Below, piece after piece: positions 15,515 through 24,044 of a stretch of 64,000 nucleotides of DNA; the first letter of the stretch is position 1; every line of letters begins with the position of its first letter. Source of the DNA: Lachnoclostridium sp. UBA903 (GTDB lineage Bacteria; Bacillota; Clostridia; Lachnospirales; Lachnospiraceae); the NCBI GenBank assembly GCA_002294045.1, contig DBEP01000009.1:158857-222856 (forward strand), in the 5' to 3' direction. Made by a program: the position numbers and the translations under genes. Under the pieces are notes generated by a model. The model was not told the origin of the DNA. It did not search any database and was given only the letters and a program-made list of their open reading frames with translations.

Positions 15515-17176
15515 ATGCAGGAAACAATATATGTTGAAATTAACGGTACTGTCAGGGAATATCCGGAGGGTATCTTTTTATTGGATATCAGCAAAGAGTA
15601 TCAGAAGGATTACCGGGAAGATATCATATTGGCTTTTGTGAACAACCGATTAAGGGAGTTGCAGAAAACAGTCTATAAGGACTGTAAGATACGTTTTGTA
15701 ACCACTGCAGATGATGCCGGACATAAAACCTACAACCGCGGGTTAACCCTGGTTATGCTAAAAGCCATTTACAGTATCATCGGCTCAGCCAATATCCGTA
15801 AAATATCCATTGAGTATTCCGTGGGAAACGGGCTTTACTGCCAGACAGATACCAGGGAACCGATTACAAAAGAACAGTGCCTGGCCATTAAGGAAAAAAT
15901 GCGGAACTTAATTGACCGGGATCTTCCTATTACTAAAAAGTCCGTCGGGACAGCGGATGCCATTGAATTATTCAACCAATATGGGATGTATGATAAAGAA
16001 AGGCTGTTCCGATACCGTCGCGTTTCCAAAGCCAATATCTACAATCTGGAAGGCTTTGAGGACTATTATTATGGGTATATGCCGCCAAGTACCGGATATT
16101 TGAAATATTTTGACCTTTTTTTATATGACGAAGGTCTTATGCTGCTGCTTCCGGAAAAAAATAATCCTAATGTTCTGGAGCCTTTTAAGCCACAGGAGAA
16201 GCTGTTCCGTACGTTAAAGGAAGCCAGCCGCTGGTCCCAGACTCTGGAGATTGATACGGTGGGGGCCCTCAACGATGCTGTTGTGGACGGCAGGATAAAT
16301 GATTTAATCCTGACCCAGGAAGCCTTGCAGGAGATGAAAATCGGGGAAATTGCGGAACAGATTAAATTATCGGGAAAGAAACTGGTTATGGTAGCCGGTC
16401 CCTCTTCTTCCGGTAAAACAACTTTTTCCCACCGCTTATCCATACAGCTAAAAACCCACGGGCTGAATCCTCATCCCATAGCAGTAGATGATTATTTTGT
16501 GGAAAGGGATAAAACTCCTCTGGATGAGGAGGGAAAACCTAATTATGAATCCCTTTATGCCATTGATTTGGAAGTCTTTAATAGGGATATGGCGGATTTG
16601 TTACAGGGCAGGACAGTACATCTGCCCAGCTTTAATTTTAAAACAGGACATCGGGAATACAAAGGCAATTATAAGACCTTAGGCACGAATGACATCCTGG
16701 TCATTGAAGGAATCCACGGTTTAAATGATAAGCTTTCTTACAGCCTTCCAAGGGAAAAGAAATTTAAAATATACATCAGTGCATTAACTTCCTTAAATAT
16801 TGACGAACACAACCGAATCCCTACCACGGACCTGCGGCTGCTTCGGAGAATGGTCCGGGATGCCAGAACCAGGGGTGCTTCCGGGCAGAAAACCATCAGT
16901 ATGTGGCCTTCCGTGAGGCGGGGCGAGGAAGAGAATATCTTTCCTTTCCAGGAAGATGCCGATGTAATGTTTAATTCGGCTTTAATTTATGAGCTGGCTA
17001 TTTTAAAGCAGCATGCGGAACCGGTTTTATTCGGTATCGACCGGGAATCGGAAGAATATGTGGAAGCCAAAAGGCTTCTTAAGTTCCTGGATTATTTTCT
17101 GGGTGTAAGCAGTGAAGCCGTGCCCCAGAATTCCATTTTAAAGGAATTTATAGGAGGAAGCTGTTTTAAAGTCTGA
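15515..17176 (+). CDS. Nucleoside kinase (uridine kinase family) with N-terminal TGS/ThrRS-like module
   Basis: 553 residues. The ATG at 15515 directly follows GGAAGGAGG, so it is preferred over an earlier in-frame ATG at 15485 that overlaps trmK. The N-terminal ~70 residues look TGS-like, a ThrRS second-additional-domain-like part follows (YSIIGSANIRKISIEYSVG), and the C-terminal half is a uridine kinase/phosphoribulokinase fold with P-loop GPSSSGKTTFSHRL near 303 and VIEGIHGLND near 407. This fused family is frequent in Clostridia; the substrate is taken to be a nucleoside. It is adjacent to trmK and probably co-transcribed. Confidence 0.85.
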   Translation: MQETIYVEINGTVREYPEGIFLLDISKEYQKDYREDIILAFVNNRLRELQKTVYKDCKIRFVTTADDAGHKTYNRGLTLVMLKAIYSIIGSANIRKISIEYSVGNGLYCQTDTREPITKEQCLAIKEKMRNLIDRDLPITKKSVGTADAIELFNQYGMYDKERLFRYRRVSKANIYNLEGFEDYYYGYMPPSTGYLKYFDLFLYDEGLMLLLPEKNNPNVLEPFKPQEKLFRTLKEASRWSQTLEIDTVGALNDAVVDGRINDLILTQEALQEMKIGEIAEQIKLSGKKLVMVAGPSSSGKTTFSHRLSIQLKTHGLNPHPIAVDDYFVERDKTPLDEEGKPNYESLYAIDLEVFNRDMADLLQGRTVHLPSFNFKTGHREYKGNYKTLGTNDILVIEGIHGLNDKLSYSLPREKKFKIYISALTSLNIDEHNRIPTTDLRLLRRMVRDARTRGASGQKTISMWPSVRRGEEENIFPFQEDADVMFNSALIYELAILKQHAEPVLFGIDRESEEYVEAKRLLKFLDYFLGVSSEAVPQNSILKEFIGGSCFKV

Positions 17177-17251
17177 TTCCAGGAACAGTTCCCCCTTTTC
17201 CTGACCTTCTTATTGAAAAAGCATATAGAAAAATTCATATTATTTGACAGA

Positions 17252-18271
17252 TTATACCGCCACTTTCATTTGTTTTGTGCGTATACTTGCAATTACAAAG
17301 AGAAGAATCGATAAGCCAACAATAGCACCGATATAGGGCAAGGCAGAAACGATACTGTTTTGCTGCCGGATAATTTCAATGCTTTCTGTAATCCATCGCT
17401 GCGGAAAAACGGAGCCTACATTTTGCATCCATACCGGCATATTATCATAAGGGAATAATGCACCTGAGAACAATGCCATCGGGAAAAAGATAAATGTAGA
17501 TATACTCCACAATGAACCTTCTTCTTTCACTATGGTTGATAAAAACGTAAACACGCCCAAAGAGAATAGATTTGTGATAAGAACCATAAGCAGGAAGTAA
17601 GCACTATGCTGCATACCAAAATCAAATCGGAAGATTACACAGAATAAGTAATAAATCAGTGCAGTGGCGGACATAACCCCAAAATGGACGATGGAACGAC
17701 CGGCAAGATAAGAGGGCGATTTGATACCGCTCATAAGTATTCTGCCTTTCATGCCCTTATTGCGATCTAATATAAGCAAAGCAGCAAGTGAACTTCCAGC
17801 CGTTATAAATTTAAACAGCATTAATCCTAAAGAGTATGTCATTGTTAATCCTTTTTCTTCCACTTTATTGACTTGAGCGGTAATGCCGCTTTTATCTTCT
17901 GCTAAAGAAGCATTAATGATTGTTTTTACTGCCTGTTCGACCTCGGAACCGCTGGATAAGCGAAAGAGATCTGCGCTTCCTGAATTGCGGAGAACTACTC
18001 CCAATTCAATATTACCTGCCAATATTTTCTCAGTAAGCTCATCCTCTTTGACATTTATCAGTTCCAGGCCTTCTGTTTCCTCAATATTACTTTGAATGAT
18101 TGCTCCTGTGCCGTCTGTCGAAAGATCAATAACAGCAATTTTATGGCTGGTAGAATAGGCCAATGTAAATGTCAAAAGCAAAAGCAGGATAATCGGCCAT
18201 ACTGTGATTGAAGAAATAAATCCCTTCGTATTTTTTAAAATCAGCCATGTATTTTTTATAATTACCTTCAT
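17252..18271 (-). CDS. ABC-2 type transporter permease
   Basis: 339 residues; AAGGAAGG precedes the start. One N-terminal membrane helix (WPIILLLLLTFTLAYS), an extracytoplasmic region of about 120 residues, then five membrane helices in the last 170 residues, with the SGALFPYDNMPVWMQNVGSVFPQRW segment typical of ABC-2 exporters. It is the last gene of an operon with a second permease and an ATPase; all three would form a heteromeric exporter. Substrate unknown; antimicrobial or drug efflux is the usual role for this arrangement next to a TetR gene. Confidence 0.85.
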   Translation of the reverse strand: MKVIIKNTWLILKNTKGFISSITVWPIILLLLLTFTLAYSTSHKIAVIDLSTDGTGAIIQSNIEETEGLELINVKEDELTEKILAGNIELGVVLRNSGSADLFRLSSGSEVEQAVKTIINASLAEDKSGITAQVNKVEEKGLTMTYSLGLMLFKFITAGSSLAALLILDRNKGMKGRILMSGIKSPSYLAGRSIVHFGVMSATALIYYLFCVIFRFDFGMQHSAYFLLMVLITNLFSLGVFTFLSTIVKEEGSLWSISTFIFFPMALFSGALFPYDNMPVWMQNVGSVFPQRWITESIEIIRQQNSIVSALPYIGAIVGLSILLFVIASIRTKQMKVAV

Positions 18272-18305
18272 TCTTTACCTTCCTTTCTGTATGCTTATTG
18301 TGATA

Positions 18306-19388
18306 TTATGCAATTGTTAATTTTGCTTTTTTAATCTGCAATTTATAGAGAAGCAAGAAAAGTAAAGTTAATCCTAACGATACACCAATGCCTGCATAAG
18401 TATTTTTATCAATCATATTTACATATAAATTTGTAAGTGAGCGGCCGGCCCAATATAGAGGACTGATTTTCACAATCTGATTCAAGATATTAGCATTTTC
18501 CAGCAAGTAGATAGGAGATAAAGCCCCGCCGATATATCCGGACAACATTACTGTCATAAGGATTGTATTATCTGCTATCGCTTTGTTTGTGCTTATCATG
18601 CCGATAACAACTCCAAAAATGGAACTCATAATCGTTAGGCACAAAAGTACGAGGAACATAACCGGCGCCTGTGAACCCCAGTTTACGTCCAATACGAAAG
18701 TGGAGAAAGTCCATACTGTGGCTATTTGTAATATACCGATTAAAATTCCTAAAATTACTTTACTGTACAACATAGCATTAAGACCGGCTTTTGAAATCTT
18801 GATCCGTTCAATGGTTCCATATACCCTTTCATCATTTACGCTGTGTCCGGTCATTAAAGCGATAAACATAATCACAAAAGCAAGATAGGTGAAAGTAGCA
18901 TAAGATGTAGAATCTACCGGAGTAGTTTCAAGTTCAATTACATTGACGGAATCGTTTAACGCGGTCATATCTTTGCCAATGGATTGCTCGAATAGACTGT
19001 GAACAATTTTTCCGCCTTCTGTTTCGTTATATGGGGAGCGGTAATAGCTCATGCTGCCTCCGGAAATTTTAATAATCCCAAAAGCCTTGCTGCTATTTAC
19101 ATCTTTTACCCCTTGGTCATAATCTGTTACTTCCTGCATGACAACGCCTGTGGCATCCTGCAATAATGTTTCAAACTCAACCAGTATTTCTGTATTGGTT
19201 TCCGTTTTTTCTTCATAATAGTAATATACTTTTCCGTCATCAAAAGTATGGAAATCCGTACTCATATATCCGCTAAGAGCTGAGCTCATTAAAAGGATGA
19301 GTAAAATAGGCAGTGCAAAAACAAAAATCCAGTTACCTGCACTTCGGAAATAGTTTTTTATTTCCTTTTTAAGTATTATCCTAAACAT
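18306..19388 (-). CDS. ABC-2 type transporter permease
   Basis: 360 residues. The ATG at 19388 is chosen because AAGGAGG lies 7 bp upstream; an earlier TTG at 19406 overlaps that site. It has the same topology as the next gene: one N-terminal helix (WIFVFALPILLILLMSSAL), a large outside region, then several helices containing GHSVNDERVYGTIERIKIS and GGALSPIYLLENANILNQIVKISPLYW. It is paired with the permease at 17252-18271 and follows the ATPase gene by 14 bp. Confidence 0.85.
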   Translation of the reverse strand: MFRIILKKEIKNYFRSAGNWIFVFALPILLILLMSSALSGYMSTDFHTFDDGKVYYYYEEKTETNTEILVEFETLLQDATGVVMQEVTDYDQGVKDVNSSKAFGIIKISGGSMSYYRSPYNETEGGKIVHSLFEQSIGKDMTALNDSVNVIELETTPVDSTSYATFTYLAFVIMFIALMTGHSVNDERVYGTIERIKISKAGLNAMLYSKVILGILIGILQIATVWTFSTFVLDVNWGSQAPVMFLVLLCLTIMSSIFGVVIGMISTNKAIADNTILMTVMLSGYIGGALSPIYLLENANILNQIVKISPLYWAGRSLTNLYVNMIDKNTYAGIGVSLGLTLLFLLLYKLQIKKAKLTIA

Positions 19389-19402
19389 ATGAAACCTCCT
19401 TA

Positions 19403-20359
19403 TCAATCCCTTAATTCTTTGCCTGTCAGCTCAAGGAAGATTTCTTCAAGACTCGGTTCGCTGTGTGCAATATTTTTCACGGTTAATCCTGCCTGTGTAG
19501 CTGCCATGATGATTGAGTTGATAACATCGGATTCTGAACATCTGATTAGACAAGATTTTTGATTGATACCTTGTTCTTCATTTTCATACTCCTGCACTTC
19601 AGACACCTGTTCCAGAGCTTTTACGGTTTTAAAAAAATCATTCCATTTTTCTTTCACAGCATCTACGCTTACCAGATATACAATGCCTTGCCCCATCATA
19701 GCCATAATATCTTCTTTTGTCCCAGTGGCAATGACATTACCTTTATCTATGACAGTGATCGTATTGCAGATCGCTTCGACCTCTTCCATGTAGTGCGTAG
19801 TATAAATGACAGTTACTCCCTGTTCATTTAGCTGTTTGACATTTTCCAGAATCCTGTTACGTGACTGCGGATCTATTCCGACAGTAGGTTCATCCATAAT
19901 AATCAGCTTCGGTGAATGGGTAATCGCACAAGCCAGATTCAAGCGTCGTTTCATACCGCCGGAAAATTCAGAGGATTTTTTGTCTTTAACATCAGTCAAT
20001 CCTACAAAATCCAACGACTGCCGAACTTTTTTTTCCAGCTCACCGCCTTTTAGTCCGTAAAGTGAAGCAAAAAATTTGATATTGTCATAAGCACTTAATT
20101 CAGAATATATCGCTAATTCCTGCGGCACATAGCCTATATTCCCACTCCACTTTTTTACGGAGGATTTGCCTTCATATATGACTTCGCCGCTGTCAGCATC
20201 ATTTAATCCTACAATACAGCTTATCAGCGTGCTCTTACCAGCACCGTTCGGACCTAAAATGCCGTGGATATCCCCTTTGTTAATGTATAGGCTCAAGGAA
20301 TTTACAGCAACTAAATCCTTATAACTTTTTGTTAGATTTTTGATTCCGATAATTTCCAT
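19403..20359 (-). CDS. ABC transporter ATP-binding protein, DrrA-like
   Basis: 318 residues. Walker A GPNGAGKST, signature FSGGMKRRLNLA, Walker B LIIMDEPTVGID and a C-terminal extension of ~100 residues as in DrrA-like exporters. The start MEIIGIKNL at 20359 is the only in-frame ATG consistent with the family, but the strong AAAGGAGG site lies about 30 bp upstream. That site instead serves an out-of-frame 20-codon ORF (MVLLHKNGNY...) overlapping the start, which may act in translational control. It is divergent from the TetR gene at 20766. Confidence 0.88.
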   Translation of the reverse strand: MEIIGIKNLTKSYKDLVAVNSLSLYINKGDIHGILGPNGAGKSTLISCIVGLNDADSGEVIYEGKSSVKKWSGNIGYVPQELAIYSELSAYDNIKFFASLYGLKGGELEKKVRQSLDFVGLTDVKDKKSSEFSGGMKRRLNLACAITHSPKLIIMDEPTVGIDPQSRNRILENVKQLNEQGVTVIYTTHYMEEVEAICNTITVIDKGNVIATGTKEDIMAMMGQGIVYLVSVDAVKEKWNDFFKTVKALEQVSEVQEYENEEQGINQKSCLIRCSESDVINSIIMAATQAGLTVKNIAHSEPSLEEIFLELTGKELRD

Positions 20360-20410
20360 TTTTATGTAGCAAAACCATTTTGATTCTGCTTGCCTCCTTT
20401 CGATATTTGA

Positions 20411-20449
20411 AATAAAACATACTAAAAATAACAAATTGGTATGTTTATT
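20411..20449. promoter_or_regulatory. Inverted repeat, candidate TetR operator
   Basis: AATAAAACATAC and GTATGTTTATT are near-perfect inverted halves about 16 bp apart, just upstream of the ABC operon. They lie where RNA polymerase would bind, with a TTGTTA-like -35 for the ABC operon inside. A second, tighter palindrome AGTTAGCA-AA-TGCTAACT lies at 20491-20508. Either could be the site for the TetR protein encoded divergently; the rest of the 400-bp gap is AT-rich without a gene. Confidence 0.55.
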
Positions 20450-20765
20450 TTTTATAGAATAGCACTATTGTTGCTGGAAGTCAAGAAGAAAGTTAGCAAA
20501 TGCTAACTCATAAATTAACACGGTTCGTTAAGAGTAAAAAATCATATTAATTTGTAAACAATACTTAATAAAATATCTGTAATCAATACTGATATGAATA
20601 TCTTTCTTGATATTCCCGCAAATCTGTGTTATTTTTGTTATATATAACAGTATTAAACGCATGATTTAGTCTGTATTTTTTGTGGTACATTAAGTAATAT
20701 GGAGAAAAGCTCAAGGAAGGGGGCATTATGGCAGTGTGGAATAGCACACTGTATATAAGAAAACT

Positions 20766-21344
20766 ATGCCGGCAATTTTTAATGAAAAAAATAAGATTTT
20801 CTATGAACAGCGTCTTTTAGAAACAGGATTAGAACTTATCAAGCATAATGGCCTTAAAGGTTTGAGAATAGATACAATTACCCATAAAGCAGGCTTCGCC
20901 AAAAGTACCTTTTATACCTTTTTTTCCTCTAAAGAAGATTTTATGAATAAGATAGTGATATATGAGCGAAAAAAGACACAGGAAGCCTTACAACAGTCAT
21001 TAGATCAAAATGGAAAAATGAATAAGGAGGCCGCAAAAAAATTTTTTGCCAAACAGTTTTTAAGTGACGCAAACATTTATCCATATTTGAGTACGGAAGA
21101 TTATGAGTACCTGAAAGCCCGATGTCCCGAACTGTTTCAACTGAATCCGGAATCAGACGAGGGAAATACGAAATGGCTGTTAAGCAAAATGGATACAACA
21201 AATGAGTGTGATTGGAAACTGTTATCAAATTATATTAAAGCTATCGTAACGGTTACTATAAATGCGGAAAGCCTATATAAAGACATATACAGAGAAACCA
21301 TCGAACTAATGATTGATGGGTTAGTGAATTATTTGTTTGGATAA
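20766..21344 (+). CDS. TetR/AcrR family regulator
   Basis: 192 residues. The N-terminal HTH reads LLETGLELIKHNGLKGLRIDTITHKAGFAKSTFYTFFSSKEDFM, the TetR pattern (AG..K.T.Y..F..KE.L). The C-terminal ligand domain is not classifiable by eye. The ATG at 20766 has no good ribosome site; a strong AAGGAAGGGGG sits instead ahead of an out-of-frame 30-codon ORF (20728-20820) that overlaps the start. By position it should repress the divergent ABC exporter genes. Confidence 0.88.
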   Translation: MPAIFNEKNKIFYEQRLLETGLELIKHNGLKGLRIDTITHKAGFAKSTFYTFFSSKEDFMNKIVIYERKKTQEALQQSLDQNGKMNKEAAKKFFAKQFLSDANIYPYLSTEDYEYLKARCPELFQLNPESDEGNTKWLLSKMDTTNECDWKLLSNYIKAIVTVTINAESLYKDIYRETIELMIDGLVNYLFG

Positions 21345-21421
21345 AGGCTTTCCGGATAATCCCAAGGTACACAAACAAGCTGCACGGTCATGGAAATCCA
21401 ATAATTTCATAAACCAAAGTA

Positions 21422-21450
21422 TTTACTTTCAAGATATTTCATGTTAGAAT
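21422..21450 (+). promoter_or_regulatory. Promoter of rnpB
   Basis: TTTACT, 17-nt spacer, TAGAAT; the -10 box ends 10 bp before the P1 helix. Confidence 0.75.
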
Positions 21451-21460
21451 ATCATTCTGT

Positions 21461-21839
21461 GAGTAGCACAGATGATCGCGCCTATTAGCTGCCGAAAGGC
21501 CATAGGTGAGGAAAGTCCGAGCTTCATAGGGCAGAGTGCCGGATAACGTCCGGTAGAGGCGACTCTAAGGATAGTGCAACAGAAATATACCGCCTGCATT
21601 GCCGTACTGCGGCATGCCGGTAAGGTTGGAAGGGTGGAGTAAGAGACCACCGCCTGTTTGGTAACAAGCAGGGCATATGTAAACCCCACTCGAAGCAAGA
21701 CCGAATTTAAAGCGATACGGCGGCCCGTCGTGCTTTAGGGTAGGTCGCGGTCTGCTTTTTAAAAGCAGGCGAGCCATGTGGTAACATATGGCAAAGATAG
21801 ATGATCATTTAATACAGAACTCGGCTTATAGTGCTGCTC
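21461..21839 (+). ncRNA. rnpB: RNase P RNA
   Basis: About 379 nt. P1 is GAGTAGCAC against GTGCTGCTC at the two ends. Universal core stretches are present: GAGGAAAGTCCGAGCT, CATAGGGCAGAGTGCCGG, ACAGAAATATACCGCC, AACCCCACTCGAAGCAAGA and, near the 3' end, ACAGAACTCGGCTTATAG. The catalytic RNA of RNase P, which trims tRNA 5' ends. The last motif points to the ancestral type A arrangement rather than the Bacillus type B. Confidence 0.95.
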
Positions 21840-21845
21840 ATTTTA

Positions 21846-21888
21846 AACCTCCTGAAATCCTGGATTTTACGGGGGTCTTTTTGTATAT
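21846..21888 (+). terminator. Terminator of rnpB
   Basis: ACCTCC pairs with GGGGGT (G-U included) around an inner AAATCC/GGATTT hairpin, then CTTTTTG. It immediately follows the RNase P RNA. Confidence 0.75.
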
Positions 21889-22129
21889 ATAACAGTTTTT
21901 TTTCTCTGAAATATTATGTGTTATGGGATACTGCAAAGGCCAATATTCATTATTGCTCATTATTAAGTTTTTTCTGCATATGGATTAAATTGTCAGAATA
22001 CTGATAGGGAATAGCAAGGTATTGTAAGAAAAAATTAAAGACTTTTTATAGCAGATATGCTAGTATGAAATTAGTCACAGATATGCAGACTAACAGGGAG
22101 AGAGCACCCAGAAAGGATAGAAGCAGATT

Positions 22130-22831
22130 ATGGAACAGACCAGTATATTGGTAGTTGACGATGACAGAGAGATTGCCGAACTAGTGGAAATACACCTGGT
22201 TAGTGACGGATATCAGGTATTCAAGGCTTTCAATGCAAGGGAAGGTCTTGAAATACTGGACAGGGAAGATATAAAATTGGTTATTCTGGATATTATGATG
22301 CCGGGTATTGACGGATTGAATATGTGCAAGACCATTCGCAGCACCAGTACCATTCCTATCATAATGTTAAGCGCCAAGTCAGCCGACATAGATAAGATAA
22401 TCGGCCTCAGCACCGGAGCGGACGATTATGTGATAAAGCCTTTTAATCCGTTGGAATTAACTGCCCGGGTAAAATCCCAGTTGAGGAGGTATACGAAGTT
22501 TAATCCCAGTTCCCATGAAGAGAGAATTGATAAAGAGATTGTGGTAAACCATCTGGTCATCAGCAAAGAGGATCATCGTGTTATCGCATACGAAAAAGAA
22601 GTAAAATTAACCCCGATTGAATTTGACATATTGTATCTGCTGGCCAGCAATCCCGGCCGGGTATTCAGCACAGATGAAATATTTGAAAGAGTATGGAACG
22701 AGAAGATGTATGAAGCCAATAATACGGTAATGGTTCATATCCGCAGATTACGGGAGAAAATTGAAATGGATTCCCGTAACGCGCAAATTATAAAAACAGT
22801 TTGGGGAGTTGGATACAAAATTGAAAAATAG
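22130..22831 (+). CDS. OmpR/VanR-type response regulator
   Basis: 233 residues. Receiver domain with acidic pocket VVDDDREI, phospho-acceptor Asp in LVILDIMMPG near 54, Thr/Ser and KPF (DYVIKPFNPLEL near 101-112). The C-terminal winged helix is complete (KLTPIEFDILYLLASNPGRVFSTDEIFERVW ... VMVHIRRLREKIE, and VWGVGYKIEK). It pairs with the histidine kinase that follows, overlapping by 23 bp. It likely controls the ABC genes downstream in the same unit. AGAAAGGA precedes the start at a long spacing. Confidence 0.93.
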   Translation: MEQTSILVVDDDREIAELVEIHLVSDGYQVFKAFNAREGLEILDREDIKLVILDIMMPGIDGLNMCKTIRSTSTIPIIMLSAKSADIDKIIGLSTGADDYVIKPFNPLELTARVKSQLRRYTKFNPSSHEERIDKEIVVNHLVISKEDHRVIAYEKEVKLTPIEFDILYLLASNPGRVFSTDEIFERVWNEKMYEANNTVMVHIRRLREKIEMDSRNAQIIKTVWGVGYKIEK

Positions 22832-24044
22832 TATATTTAAAAGCTTCCGTTTTGAAATCGTATTGTATAGTCTTCTCAGTTTAGTATATACCATTCTTTC
22901 GGAAGCGGCCTTGTTTTTTGGAATATATCTGGTATATCATATATTGGGAGGCAACGGAGACAAACTCCAGAATCAGGAGCAAATCGGTAACAGTCTGAAT
23001 AATTACCTCATAGACAATGGGGCAGCATTAAACCGCTACCAGATTAACAGTAACCGGAGCAACTTTATAAATCAGAGTCTGCCGCCTGGTAAGGGTTTTA
23101 TCTTTGTAGTGGTAAGTATTGCCTTAGTTGTTGGAGTGGTATTATTTACTACTTATTTTTTGCTGCTTACCAGAAAGTTCGGTACGGATCTTGAAAAAAT
23201 AGCCGGAGGTATATCCTCAATTTCAGCCGGTGATTTCAATGCCCGCATTGACATTAACAACGACGACGAATTCGGGTTTATTGCCTCCAAATTAAACCAG
23301 ATGGCCAAGGATATCAAGCATTTAATTGAAAATGAGCATAAAAGCGAATATACGAAAAATGAGCTGATTACCAGTGTAGCCCATGATTTAAGGACACCTC
23401 TTACCTCCATTATCGGTTATCTGGAGCTGGTTTCGGATAAAGATAAATTGACTCCTGAAATAAAGCAGCGCTATATAGAGATTGCATACAGCAAATCCAA
23501 AAGACTGGAAAAGCTTATTGAAGACTTATTTGCCTATACCAGTTTCAGCTTTGGAGAAGTCACCATGGAGCAGTCTGAGATTGATATGGTAAAATTTATA
23601 AATCAATTGGTGGATGAATTTTACCCCAGCTTTCAGGAAAACGGATTAGAGTACGAATTCAGTACGAATCTGTCTTCGGCTTATGTTATTGCGGACGGCA
23701 GTCTTTTAGCAAGGGCTTTTGCTAACCTGATAAGTAATGCGATTAAGTATGGAAGAGATGGAAAAAGCGTTAAACTTAAATTAAAAACGGAAAATAATAA
23801 GGTAATTGTCTCTGTGACCAACTATGGTAATTTAATTCCTGAAAAGGACCTGCAGAATATATTTGATCGTTTCTACCGTGTCGAGGGTTCCAGATCCAGT
23901 GAAACAGGCGGAACCGGATTAGGGCTTGCTATTGCAAAGAGCATAATTCAGATGCACGGCGGAACGATAGAAGCCAGAAGTGATTTTGACGGAACTGTAT
24001 TTGAAGTGGCTTTGGATGAGAAGAAGGAAGGCATGGAAGAATGA
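22809..24044 (+). CDS. Sensor histidine kinase, VanS-like
   Basis: 411 residues from a TTG start overlapping the response regulator; a second TTG at 22821 is also possible. Two membrane helices (about 14-45 and 97-118) flank a short outside loop, then a HAMP linker, HisKA box SVAHDLRTPLTSIIGYLE with the phospho-His, N box LISNAIKYG, and G boxes FDRFYRVEGSRSSETGGTGLGLAIAK. It senses an unknown signal through a small loop, an arrangement often used with ABC exporters against cell-envelope antibiotics. The stop overlaps the next start as ATGA. Confidence 0.93.
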   Translation: MDTKLKNSIFKSFRFEIVLYSLLSLVYTILSEAALFFGIYLVYHILGGNGDKLQNQEQIGNSLNNYLIDNGAALNRYQINSNRSNFINQSLPPGKGFIFVVVSIALVVGVVLFTTYFLLLTRKFGTDLEKIAGGISSISAGDFNARIDINNDDEFGFIASKLNQMAKDIKHLIENEHKSEYTKNELITSVAHDLRTPLTSIIGYLELVSDKDKLTPEIKQRYIEIAYSKSKRLEKLIEDLFAYTSFSFGEVTMEQSEIDMVKFINQLVDEFYPSFQENGLEYEFSTNLSSAYVIADGSLLARAFANLISNAIKYGRDGKSVKLKLKTENNKVIVSVTNYGNLIPEKDLQNIFDRFYRVEGSRSSETGGTGLGLAIAKSIIQMHGGTIEARSDFDGTVFEVALDEKKEGMEE

